This document shows, piece by piece, positions 46,449 to 57,789 of a stretch of DNA of 64,000 nucleotides (its first letter is position 1; every line of letters begins with the position of its first letter). The position numbers and the translations under genes are program-made. The notes beneath the pieces are model-generated. The model was not told the origin of the DNA. It ran no database searches and saw only the letters and a list, made by a program, of their open reading frames with translations. Source of the DNA: Sycobia sp. Sy_11 (Eukaryota; Arthropoda; Insecta; Hymenoptera; Epichrysomallidae); the NCBI GenBank assembly GCA_018907035.1, contig JACCIC010000029.1, positions 4,094,501-4,158,500 on the forward strand. The letters are read 5' to 3'.

Positions 46449-49400
46449 GTATGTAATATTAATTTATTAAATTTTTATACTTTAAATATTCATCCTCAAT
46501 ACGAAAAAATGAACTTTGTGCACAAGCGAAAAGAAACATTAATTTATAACAAATTATAAAACATTAATTGGCATGTTTGTGCCTCTCAAGACAATTTTAT
46601 TTAGAATTTTTATTTAGAAAATTTTTTATCGTTATTTTTCAACAAATTTAAATTGTAAAAAGTATAGATAAAAAAGACGTGTTTCAACCTATTGACAGCT
46701 TTCAAATTTTAATCTTTTCTTCGAATATTTGGATGAGATGACACTACCTGTATCCTAGATTATAGACCGCCTAGAACGACGAGCATATTATCATAATAGA
46801 GAACAAAACATTTCTTTTATAATTAGAATTTTCATCAAGTACATTTTGCCCTAGAATGTTCAAAACTAAAGTAATAAATCGGCTCTGAAAATTTTGTTAA
46901 ATTACACTATTTATAGATTCTTTAAAATTTAATGCAGTAGATAAATGTATATAAATGTCAATATAATGAATATAAAAATCTGTATCGCTAGGATTACATC
47001 AGCTGTTCAAGAACTATCGTTTTGACATGTTCAATTGGAAGCAAACTATTCTGTATATCAAAGAGGTCACTTTATCTTTTGCATGTTTTACAACATTTCA
47101 TTTGGAAGAACATGTGAATCACGTCCGATCTAACCTGACCTTATATAACAAACGTGAAATGCAATGTACTGGTAATCGCTGGTTGTATAGTCTTCAATCA
47201 TCAGTCAATTCTGGACGGAGCGAAGTCAGATGTATAATCTGGGCTGTTGCTTTTCGCAACATCTCAGAAAGATCTCCCTGGCCTTCAGCTTTAGTATTCG
47301 TTAGCTCAGGAAAGCCTCGTCTGTTATTGTACAACAGAGAGGTCGTAACTCCACGTACAAATCCCCAGTTTTAACGTATGCGCGAACAATACAGAGTACG
47401 CCCGCATAGGATTTTCCCTGTGCCATTTTGATTACTATGGTATTCAAGCGTACTTTGTTCTTTTTATTTAGAGCTAGACACTATTGGATTGGCCTGGTAT
47501 TATTTCGCCCTCGCACACCTTCTTCTTAATTTTAGATTTTACAGCTGTTTACAGCTTTTTATTCCACAAGTACTTACAATAATATAATAACAATATGATT
47601 TATGTTTAACTAATTTAATCATTCGGTGAAGAGATCATCCCTCCTCCCTCTCCCATAGTGCACGGATTGACAGCCAGGTCTCTCACCAAATAGTAACTTG
47701 CGGAATTCTAAACCACTAAAATTACTGACCATACAATGGCATCAATGCAACCGTCTATAAAGATATAAGATCTGTGGTGCGTCATCCCAGTTACCCATCT
47801 CGTTTATCGTTATTCATCAAGACTTCTTTTGTGTTCTAGGATAGTGTTAGAATAAAAGGATATCCAGGATCAATTACCCGGGTTGCCCAGCATTAGCTGA
47901 ATAATACTATCTGGCCCTGAGCAGCTTATGGCTTGCCTAAAGTATTTCCTTTCAAGATAAAATTGTCATTAATAATAAAGCATTAGCAATAAATTGGCAA
48001 AAAAGCTTATTATCTTGAGGTCATTGAGGAGTACTCAAATGGGCACAGGCCGAATCTGATATTTTGTGTCAATTATAATAATTCTGATCATTTAATTAAT
48101 CTCATATAAATCCATATCCTAAAAAAAATTTCTAAAGATATATTAAAAATATTACAGTCAATACGAACAATATTTCAATATGTACTAAAAAATAGTAGTA
48201 TTTAAATATAGTATTATTTATATATATTAAAAAAAATTAAACACCAAACCTATTTGTTATTTATTTTCATTTTACCAAATCATTAAGTTGTAATTTATGA
48301 ACAGTATTAATAATATTTTTTTAAGCTTCGGAAATCCTTAATTTAATTATGTGCAAAATATGCAACATTTAATTATAAAGAAAATAATTTTTCTTACCTT
48401 ATTCTTATCGAACGTGTTTTTTGTAAGATAACATCCACTTACAGAAAAAAGAAACATAATTTTTCCATTGAAGTCATTTCAACAATGTTTCAACCCCTAG
48501 TTAATCAGCCATTCCTGAATAAATAGAAATTGGCAACTACAAGAAATAGTTCAAGACTTAAAGAAAAAACATGAAGCGTTTGTATTTTTGATTTGCATTG
48601 TTGATCGAAGCTGTTTTAGTTATTTAACTATTTTATTTAAAAATTAAATTAAATTTTCTTCTCTTTCTAAATTCAAAATCAAAAATAGATGTAACAATTG
48701 TAAAAAAAACGGACATCATATAAAAATAACCTTCAACGTCAAAGATAAAGTCACCGACTTTTACACACTCCGTATCCTAGGATTAGAACTTCTAATATTC
48801 TTCATCAGAATGTAATATAGTTAAAAATCCGTGTAATTAAATAACATACCGTTAATCGAGGCACGGAAGGATATTTTTATTCGTGTAAACTAAAATGAAG
48901 TAGATGTCAACAAAACTTAGACTACGGCCACTGTGTAAAAGAATATAAAATTCTATAATATTCTAAAGAATCTTTTCTAAAATGATATAGAGTGAATTTA
49001 TAATATTCGACGTCAGCTCTGAAAAGTCCATCGGAAGTCGGCACTACATTACTTATCTGATGCAAATTTGTAGCTTAATAGATTCGTATTAAGCCAGAAT
49101 ATATCTGAATATATTAACTCTGTTACAAAAAAAATCACGATTAATTTTTTGCGTGAAAAGATTTTCTTTGTATTAAAAAAATAAAATTGAAAATGTTCAG
49201 CTTCAAATCTAGAACAAGCATGTCAAAAAATCAGAACGTCAAGAGTACGTAGCGTCACCTGCCTAAAATGCGCTTACAGACTCATATAACTAGCATAAAT
49301 ATATAAGAAAATGTTCAAAAAAATGAATTAAACATATGAAAAGATGCAAAAGTTAATGATAACTGTTTTATTTCAGAGTACAATTTCATCAACAATTATA

Positions 49401-52400
49401 CAAAAAACTACTTGAATAACATTTTTATTGATACTGAACTACCCAAAAGAAAATAATGATCGATTAAATTTTTAGACGATGCGACCAAACGTTGACACAT
49501 TTTCACTATGTGCCTTGTTTAATCGTTAATCAATATAACTTAATTTTAGGCTTCTGTGAATAAAAACTTTATTAAAATATAAATTATACTTATGTTGAAT
49601 CAAAAATTTCAGTTTTTAATTCATGATGTATATGATAGCATATATACATATTTTCCTATTTTCTCGCTAAGTTTGACTGCAGAAATGTTTGTTTTCTGAG
49701 ATTGTCCACAAATTAATCTATTTTGTTATAACTTTATATGAGCTAAAGCGCTTATTAGCTAGACCTTGTATCATCGAACGGCACAAGTTGGTAATAGGCA
49801 ACACGAAGCCGAGAATTGTGATGTAATAGAATGACTTTTTCGTACCTCTGCCTAGGCTCAATTATATAAATTGAATTCGATACCCTTCGTCAGTAATGGT
49901 GTCATTCATTTTCAACAATTCATAATAAATCATGCATCCAATTGAACGTCCATGGAGATTTTTGGCCTTCGTTTATAGGATCTACAACATAGCAATCACC
50001 ATTTGTGCATCAAATAGCAGCAGCTCCATAAACGTACGTAAGCCCATCGGTATATCACGGCCAAAGAAAATTAGTAATATGTCAATGCGGTTTCGTTACT
50101 CATAACTAAACTTGATTCATCACCTTTTGAATATGTCAAAAAATAATTGCGCACTTTATAATAATGGTTCTGGATTAGATTGAAAGCCATTTAGATGATT
50201 TTGTGAAAAACGTAGAAAAGTCAAGTGACATTGTAGTTTAATAATTAAAAATTTATGTGATCTATAACTACTAAATTTGTATTTTTTTATTATGTTTCAG
50301 AATCAAGAGCAGAACCAATTATGGGTGGTATGCCTGCACACCAACAAAGTTTTAAATATCAAGTAGCAATAATCGGTAAACATAATAAGACCAACACATA
50401 TTTTTTGGTTTGTTCTGGTGGCATCATTTCGGACCTTTTTATATTGACTGCTGCTGAATGTATTGTTGATAGCATCGGTCGTTTAATGAAATTACGATTT
50501 TATGTGATTATAGGATCAGTAAATTTAAAATTTAATTATAAAGATCCTATCGATGTTGTATACATATATACATTAACAGACGAAAGTTTATATAATGCAT
50601 ATAACTTGGCAGTGCTACAGGTAAAAGTCTAGTTCTTTCTCATATCAATCACTAAAAAATGCATGTATTTACGTTTCATATAGGATCATATTTGGTTTTT
50701 CTTTAAACTATTATATGTTATCACAAAAATATATAATTATATAACCTTACTGATTTTCAGATAGCCGATAATTTAAGTTTAAAGCTTTACGATCATTTGG
50801 ATGCCCTTGATTTACCACAGAAAGGTCAAATATTTAACCCGCAAGCAAATATAGCAGGATATGGTTATACACATCCAAATCAAAGAAAAAATTTCGGCGG
50901 AAGACCAGCGATATCTGAAAATATTGACCATAAATTAATTTTCGCAAAAGTCCAACTTGTTAGTGAAGCAGATTGCAAAAATATGTATTCATATACCGAT
51001 CCTGTAAAAGAATTCTGCGGTATAATAAATCCAATACCAGGAGAAGAGGCTCGAGGCGTATGTGCAGTAAGTCTGTTATATAATACTTTAAAAATACATA
51101 CTATATTACTTAAATAGTAAAATATTTCATACAGATTGTATGAAATATTTATATAAGATAATAATATGTGAATTCAGTAAATTATAGATAGTCAGACAAT
51201 AAATTAAACTATCTAAAAAATTAATTTGAATAGTATGATCAAGTCCGTGATTATGCTTAAAAATTAATTTTTTAATAGTCATTAAGACATAAATATGCAA
51301 TTCTTCAAATAATGAGCATTTTTTTCGAATTCATACTTTTAACGAAACTATAAAATAAGGCAACTATGATGCCTTATCATTAAAGCATTTTATTTGTTTA
51401 TTTATTTATTTATTTACACTTGGAATGACTCATAATCTTTCTCTATGGTTTTTAGTGGTTGTTTTATTGCTTCATTTTTATACTGTTCATAGAAGTCAGT
51501 ATATGGCACTGCTGCGATGTCTAAAGTTTCAGATTATATGACATTTGTGCAATTTTGTTAACTATCTTACTCCCAATAATTCCTTTGTGAGAGGGGATCC
51601 AGTAAAATTCAATTGTCTTATTTGATGAAGACTCGATAAATTTATTGTATTTTTTTTTCTAAAAAAAACTGTTTACGCCCATTTGTGTCGATTGTAGATT
51701 CTGAAGGACACTTTGTGAATCTGTGAGAATGAGGAAGTTGTGATTTGTATTATTTAACGCTAAGTCCATTGCATTACTAATGGCTATGCATTCTGCTGTA
51801 TATACTGCTGTATATATGCTGTATATATGTGTTTTAAAATACTTTTCTTAATCGTTATTTTTAATTGTGGACAAAAGCAAGCGCAGCCGATACTATTAGT
51901 TTTTTATTTTACTGCCATCCGTATATATAGCATACGCATCTTTAGTATCTAAAAATTCATTCAATACATGATTTACATTTGCATATTTTTTAAATTGTAG
52001 TCCTGCTTGTTTATTCACATGGATAATCGATATTAAATTTTTATAGTCTGTATTGTATATAGTTAGTTAGTTTGTTTTGGTAAGTAAATTATTTTCTATG
52101 ATTTTTACAGAGTTCAGGCATTGGTAGATTAGGCTGTTTCTGGTGTTCGGGTGTTTATTTTTTTGTGTTCGAGAAACATTTAATATTTTTGTAAGTGAGT
52201 GAATTGTGCGTAGATAAAATTGTGATTAACAATTTTTTGCCTAAGTATTTTGCTCTATCATTTATTATTATGGAAGCTTGGCTTCTGCTACTATAGTATA
52301 TTGGTTGGTCCGCAGTCGTTTAATCTTCTCGCAATTCGAATCCCACCAGGGTATTGGGTTTTTCTTAGTTGGTAGTTGTTTTTTTGTTTCGGCTTCTTGG

Positions 52401-55347
52401 TGTGTTCTTCTCAATAACATCTGTTATTATGTCGAAGAAAAATTGATACTTTTCAATTGCACGAAAAACTTCGTATTCATTTGAAAAGTACTTTTTGTAT
52501 GAACTTTCTACAAATTCTTGAAAATTATTCCAATTAGTTCGCACAGTTTTGAGTTTCAATGTTTTTTTCTATATTGAACTTTGCTTATATCAACGTTTAT
52601 ATGAATAGGATAATGATCGGAACCCCAGGTTTCTTCAAACACTTGTAGATTTATTTTATCTAAAACGTCGAGGGTAGATAGAAGTAAGTCTATATTGGAT
52701 TTTAAAATATGATGTATATCAATGTGTGTGTTAGTGTGTATGTTGTGATGAAATAAAATATATTTATCAATACTATTTTCAAATCTGATTCCATTTGTGT
52801 CTGAGTATCTGCAGTTCCTAGAAGTAGTGCGCGCGTTAAAGTCATCTATTAGTAAACAGTTGTTTTTACTTTCCACGTTTTTCACTATTGAATTCCAAGC
52901 ATTTTGGCTAAGTGTAAGCATTTATATTATTGAAAAGCAGACCACATATTTCTACGCCTTCTCCAGGTGATTGTATATCGCTAAATGCTTTAAACGCAAT
53001 GTCTTTTCTAATTAAAACTTAAATACCACCTTCTCTTGCATGTGTTCTATCCTTTCTATGACAGAGGAAATTAGATATCCGGATTTCTTCATTTGTAATA
53101 AGCCAAGACTCCATGCAGATCAAAATATCAAAGTTGATAGAATGGAGCTGTATGTCTATAGAGTGCTGTTTGAAAATTCTGCAATTCCACAAGAAGATTC
53201 TGTATTTCGGTAAGCGTATTTGATAGAGCAGTTAGGTCTTGCGTGTAATTCTTGGCTATTTTGTGAATGTTGGTTTTACCATATGATTCATGCAGGAACT
53301 CTGCTATCTGTTGATAGTTCAAGGGCAAGGTCAGTTGGTTTTTCTCAATAAATTCTTTTGCTACTCGTAGTTTGACGATTAGTTGCTCTTCCGGGGTGAT
53401 ACTCATTTAATTTTTCTTTGGTCTTTTCAAGGTTTTTTTCGATTTTTTCCTGATCTGCTGAGTTTTTTTCTGCACTTTTTTTAGAATTGAATGTGGATGC
53501 GCTTGTTTTGAAGAGCAGTCGTTTATTTTTATTTATTGAAGGAGTAAAAATGTTTTTCTTGAACGTTACTTTCTTCATTCACCGGGATCCAAAGAACACT
53601 TTTATTTTTATGATTATGCGAAGGTTTATTTTCCGAGGAAGGCATTGTATTATTTAGAAATGAAAGTTCAATATATTTGCAATGTGTTGTAATATGCCCT
53701 ACATCATTGCATAAGAAGCATTTAACTTTTTCAACGGATAAATAAATATAATATGTAGTTTTGTCGCAACCGAATGGAAGAGAGAGGAGGGCATTATATG
53801 TTCATCCACCGGTTTTATGTACATTTAGTAAGTGTAGAAACTTAGTAAGTGTACAAAGTCTGCGTTATCCATTCCTGCTTTTATGTACGTTATGTTTGAC
53901 ATAGGTTTGATATATATTTTCGCTATTTCATCCAATATTATTTAATTTCATATGATTGGGCAAGCGTTCGATATAATAATACACTTGGCTTTATTGATTA
54001 GAGGTCTCACCTGAAGCTCACGTGTGCCAATGCATATTTTGGTATTGTTACCTATAAGTTGATCGGTAACTAACTTGGAGCTGAGATACATACAAATTCT
54101 TGAAATAAATTTAATGTGCGATGCAGGAATAATTTTACCTAGAGCACGAGCGTATTCTTGAATTGAAATGCCTTCGATTGGATCAAATATTATTGCCTGT
54201 TTTTTGTCGGTACCATAACTTGTTGGATCATATGATAGTACGAAACTTTATTTACTGAAGACTGTGAGATCTGTGTATTTTGTGTATGATGAGACATTTT
54301 TAGGAGCGTTTTGCTAGTGCATCCGTAAGCGGCGGCACTTACTGCTCCTAGAATTTCATTTTTTTGTAGTTATAGATTTCTAGAACTTTTCACAGTGAAC
54401 TATACAGAAAATCGGCACGTAAATATTAGAACTGCGTAAAGACTCACGATTCTACGGGAGCTAGCAAATACGTCTTACGCGTTCAAAGACTCAATTAGGA
54501 TTCCAGATTATATTTATATAACTGAAAATAATGTATTTCTGTTTTGATTGTTCTATTATACCAGCACTGGTAGGATTCTATACTTAATAAGAATATAAAG
54601 AACTAATTTGCCAAATTTTATTTTGTTACTTAAATCACAAAAATAATAGCAATATACTTCGCACAGTCTAATAAAATAATATCGACGAAATCTGTTCTTC
54701 TCCAAGTTAAATAAAAGAAAGTATTATTGAATGAGTTGATCTGGAGTCAAGTGTATATAAAAATTACAATTTATGTTTTTTTTTCATAGTTAATTTCTTT
54801 AATCATAAAAATGAAAACAATTACCGTATAAATTGGTCAGTTAATAATAGGGTTATCAATTTATCCAAAACATTTTCAATTCCTCAAATTCTGATTGATT
54901 TAATAATTATAAATTTCTATTTAAGTCGACTAATATTAGGAAAATTAAGAGACATTTGTATGGGTTTTCTCTAAACTAATTATAAAACTTATTATTGTTT
55001 AGTTAGGTTTATCTTGGTTAATATAATCATAGTAAATAACATAGTAAATAGCAATAAAACATATATTATACACAAACAATCTTTTCATTATAATTTTGTA
55101 ATACAACTTCTTTTTACAGTATGACGAGGGTGCTCCTCTAGTTATTGACAACGTTGTTGTAGGAATCGCACAGAAACATCGCAAAGATTGCGACAATACC
55201 GTTGTGGGCAATTTGTACACTAATGTATCGTATTTTCGAGATTTTATCAATGGTGTAATGTGGGGAAAATTAATACAAGACACATTTGTGTACCGTAATA
55301 GGGAGCAATTTATGGAACTTCCGCCAGGCAGCGAATACAGCGAATAA
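46388..55347 (+). CDS. Protease homologue C (catalytically dead secreted serine protease homologue)
   Basis: Exons 46388-46448 (1b), 50301-50620, 50761-51066 and 55120-55347 join in frame to 304 residues. The signal peptide is residues 1-20. The domain start is Pro26-IMGG, so the Lys or Arg needed for tryptic activation is missing. Cys58 and Cys74 keep the Cys42-Cys58 disulfide. Catalytic positions are Glu73 (ILTAAEC) for His57, Asn122 (YNLAVLQ) for Asp102 and Glu232 (YDEGAPL) for Ser195. Exon 3 carries LDLP, AGYGY, ADCKNMY, EFCGI and RGVCA. The C-terminal tail after NVSYFRDFI is about 35 residues and acidic at its end. It is most similar to copy B. Exon 1a at 45580 could substitute for 1b. 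Intron 3 has been invaded by a LINE. Confidence 0.88.
46449..49739. other. Gene C intron 1, proximal part
   Basis: The first 400 bases match intron 1 of B and D. A GC-richer patch at 47000-48060 contains a 115-residue frame (47027-47374) with no recognisable domain. It may be old transposon sequence. Confidence 0.5.
49740..50150 (-). pseudogene. Mariner relic in gene C intron 1
   Basis: On the minus strand a short run reads GMIYYELLKMNDTITDEGYR followed by IQFI-LSLGR. This matches the mariner segment between the first and second catalytic aspartates. The rest is too worn to follow, and the ends are approximate. Confidence 0.6.
50301..50620 (+). CDS. Gene C exon 2
   Basis: TTTCAG acceptor, phase-1 completion to Glu21, GTAAAA donor. 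It carries PIMGG, CSGGIIS, ILTAAEC and YNLAVLQ. Confidence 0.9.
50761..51066 (+). CDS. Gene C exon 3
   Basis: 102 codons in phase 0 between TTTTCAG and GTAAGT. It lacks two residues near YGS(G/A)GR relative to A and B. Confidence 0.9.
51640..51830 (-). pseudogene. LINE RNase H fragment
   Basis: The minus strand reads YTAECIAISNAMDLALNN, then FLILTDSQSVLQNL, the two conserved acidic motifs of a LINE RNase H domain. A worn stretch near 51590 reads like the end of the domain. Confidence 0.75.
52556..52921 (-). pseudogene. LINE endonuclease fragment
   Basis: LLIDDFNARTT corresponds to the GDFNAH motif, SNIDLLLST to SDIDLT, and ETWGSDHYPI to the SDHxP catalytic motif of LINE endonucleases. The N-terminal third is missing or in another frame. 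Downstream, 52365-52559 continues with a linker-like NTPRSRNKK. Confidence 0.8.
53128..53578 (-). pseudogene. LINE ORF1/ORF2 junction fragments
   Basis: Two overlapping frames: a Lys-rich one (MKKVTFKKNIFTPSINKNK) and one rich in Gln, Leu and Asn with coiled-coil character (LSNTLTEIQNLLVELQNFQ). They lie between the zinc knuckle and the endonuclease and have no catalytic motif. Confidence 0.55.
53530..53760 (-). pseudogene. LINE ORF1 fragment with CCHC zinc knuckle
   Basis: KCFLCNDVGHITTHC gives the CX2CX4HX4C nucleic-acid-binding knuckle of gag-like ORF1 proteins. It is followed by a Ser-, Asn- and Lys-rich stretch. Upstream sequence to about 54290 is frame-broken. Confidence 0.75.
55120..55347 (+). 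CDS. Gene C exon 4
   Basis: It follows a CTTTTTACAG acceptor. It encodes YDEGAPL, GIAQKHRKDC and NVSYFRDFI and ends SEYSE before TAA. Confidence 0.9.
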   Translation, partial: YDEGAPLVIDNVVVGIAQKHRKDCDNTVVGNLYTNVSYFRDFINGVMWGKLIQDTFVYRNREQFMELPPGSEYSE

Positions 55348-56022
55348 CGTTAAGGCCACTCAAATTGTAGTTCTCCGACAGATGAATATTTTCGATTTGA
55401 TCGGATATGGTCTTTCAGATTATTTGTAATTTATAAGTACATATCAATTCTTATATTGATTTTTTTATTCTTTTTTCCAAATTTGGAGTCAAAAATATGA
55501 GTTCCTATTTCTGAAAATCAATTTAACCACGAAAATAATTCATGGTTCAACGTCGCGTACATAAAGTACTATAATTTCTGTCTTAAAATTTGATCCGTTT
55601 GATTCGTACTTCCCGAGTTATTTCTTTGTAAGGAGACGTTTTAATTACTTTGTATACAATAATAGTGTGAGTATATGAATAGCATATCGACTATAAGATT
55701 AGTATATCATTTTGGAAGAAATAGTTTACTTAATCAAATATACTAATGTCATAATTTCCAAATGTACAAATAATATATTATGTATAAAAAACAATCTGAC
55801 GATAAGATCTCAGTAAATTATCTAAATAATTATCTAAATAAAAGTCAGAATACAATATTTTGTAGCATAACCTATTTCTTGTACTGTAAATCAAAACTAT
55901 AGTGCGTTGTAAGTCTTTTGCTAATGCGAAATGTCTATCTTTGCAAAAAATATCTAAAGCGTATAAAAAGTATAAAACGAATGAATCATAATGTATAAAA
56001 TATACACGGTATTATTGTAGTT

Positions 56023-56072
<50 letters not shown>

Positions 56073-56273
56073 TAGTAATTATTTTTAATAAACAAAAAGA
56101 TTTCATTTAATTCATACGTCGAAATTTATTTCATTACCTGGTGTGGAATAATTTTGACATTACCGAAGAGCTGACTTTAAAAGAAAACACAAGTAATAAT
56201 AATATATACAGTATTAAAAAATTAAAATTTATATATAGCATATTGGCTATATATTTGGTAAAACATATTTAAA
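55348..56273. other. Sequence downstream of gene C
   Basis: AT-rich 3' flank with partial resemblance to that of gene B. No gene. Confidence 0.5.
56025..56067. repeat. (AT)n microsatellite
   Basis: A tract of about 43 bp in the 3' flank of gene C. Confidence 0.95.
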
Positions 56274-57267
56274 TGCAATTCTAATTCTAATTCTAAGAAT
56301 ATGGGAGTGAACTACTCCTAAACAAGAAATATAAAACCATAAAACACGAGCACAGTAACAATTAAAGGAATAAGTACGAGAGAGGAGAATCAATAATAAA
56401 TAAAGAGAGTGAACATCAATAATAAATAAAGCAGAATGCAAGAAGGTAGCAGCTAAAAGACAGATATAAGCAGGAAGTGTAGAGAGAGATATAGAAGCAA
56501 CAAAAGCGGGCACAGAAAAAAGAAAGAAAAAGGAAAGGGATATATAGGAAAAACTGAAAAGTTAATTAATAAGAGGTAATTAATAGAGTGACGAGATGTG
56601 AGTGTGTGTCAAGTATGCAATATCATTTATATCGACCACCGTCGAGCGTCACGAATGAGTGGGACATGTATCTTACAAGCGAGGAGATGCGACTCCCGGT
56701 ATGTATGCGGATGTCAAAGACCAGCCACCGAAAAGCGTTAAATGCGGGGTTAGGGAAATAAGTGATCGGACACGAGGAGTTACTTTTAAGGTAGTAAATA
56801 TTTTTTGAGGAGAATAAATCAGAAGTTGTTATCGCCAAACATCTATGTAATGTGCCATTGTGAAACATATCGAATGTATTGTTGCGCGACTGGATATAAT
56901 TCATTAGTTGTCAAAAATGCGTTAATGTTCGTGGCCGCGAAAATGTATGTAATTTATTATCAGTATCATTGTTGCAAATAACATACGCAATTGATTATCC
57001 AATTCTTATTCCCAAAAATATATGTAATTGATTATTTGAGTCGGTATTTTTTGGAGAAGATATCCTACGTATGGTTGTGGAATACGAAATGGATGTAACT
57101 GTTTTCGAAAAATAAATGGTTAAAAAGTGGTAAATGACCGAGTGTTTAATTTTATCCTCACCCCTCCTCCTTACTCTGAGACCTCGCTTTGTAGGTAGGA
57201 GTGCAGTAAGTTGAATGCTGAAGAAAAAGAAGAACAAGGAGAGTAGAAAATAATAATAAATTGTATC

Positions 57268-57305
<38 letters not shown>

Positions 57306-57355
57306 CAACATAAATACATAATCATATAAATATTAACAATATTTACTACGTCACA
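56274..57355 (+). mobile_element. Possible LTR-like block distantly related to X1/X2
   Basis: It starts TGCAAT, ends CGTCACA, and has the same layout: a purine-rich first half, GC-richer centre, AATAAA near 57110 and a (CA)n(TA)n tract before the end. No target duplication was found, so the left edge is a guess. Confidence 0.35.
57270..57305. repeat. (CA)n(TA)n microsatellite
   Basis: A CA run followed by a TA run, in the same relative position as in X1. Confidence 0.9.
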
Positions 57356-57789
57356 ACTCTTTCAGTCAAAAAACATCTTAATCAAGAATGTATACTTTGA
57401 CCTAAATGTGCAGATGATGTTTGAATATGTGTTTAAATTGGAATAGATAGACATCTGAATTCTTTCTTATCTTTGTTAAATTCAATACACTATTAGATTT
57501 ACTGTCAAAGCTCGTAAATCAAACTGCCTCAATTTTCTCGACTTATCTATAATACATAAAGATGATAAATTTTAATTTAACATATATAACATAGAAAACC
57601 TATATTTATAGATATACTAATACTATATAACTCTTAGCACTCAACTAATATTATATTAAGTGTCTTTAATTCTTTTGTTCATAGAATGCTTAATTTCACT
57701 TAAAACAAATAATCTTTTGATAATGAAATCAATTTATCATAAACTATTACCAATTACTATATCCCGAAATTAATAAATATTTTATTAGA

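Larger units (their letters stand above)
51388..54480 (-). mobile_element. Degraded non-LTR retrotransposon in gene C intron 3
   Basis: Reading on the minus strand from 54480 down, the order is ORF1 remains with a CCHC zinc knuckle, two Lys- and Glu-rich frames, an apurinic-type endonuclease domain, remnants, an RNase H domain, and a (TAAA)n-like tail at about 51388-51417. This order fits Jockey/R1/I-type LINEs with RNase H. Almost no reverse transcriptase sequence remains between endonuclease and RNase H. The 5' end is approximate. Confidence 0.85.

Noticed and set aside
47027..47374. A 115-codon frame in gene C intron 1
   Set aside because: No recognisable domain, signal or splice context, and it lies within an intron. 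Kept only as a note on composition.
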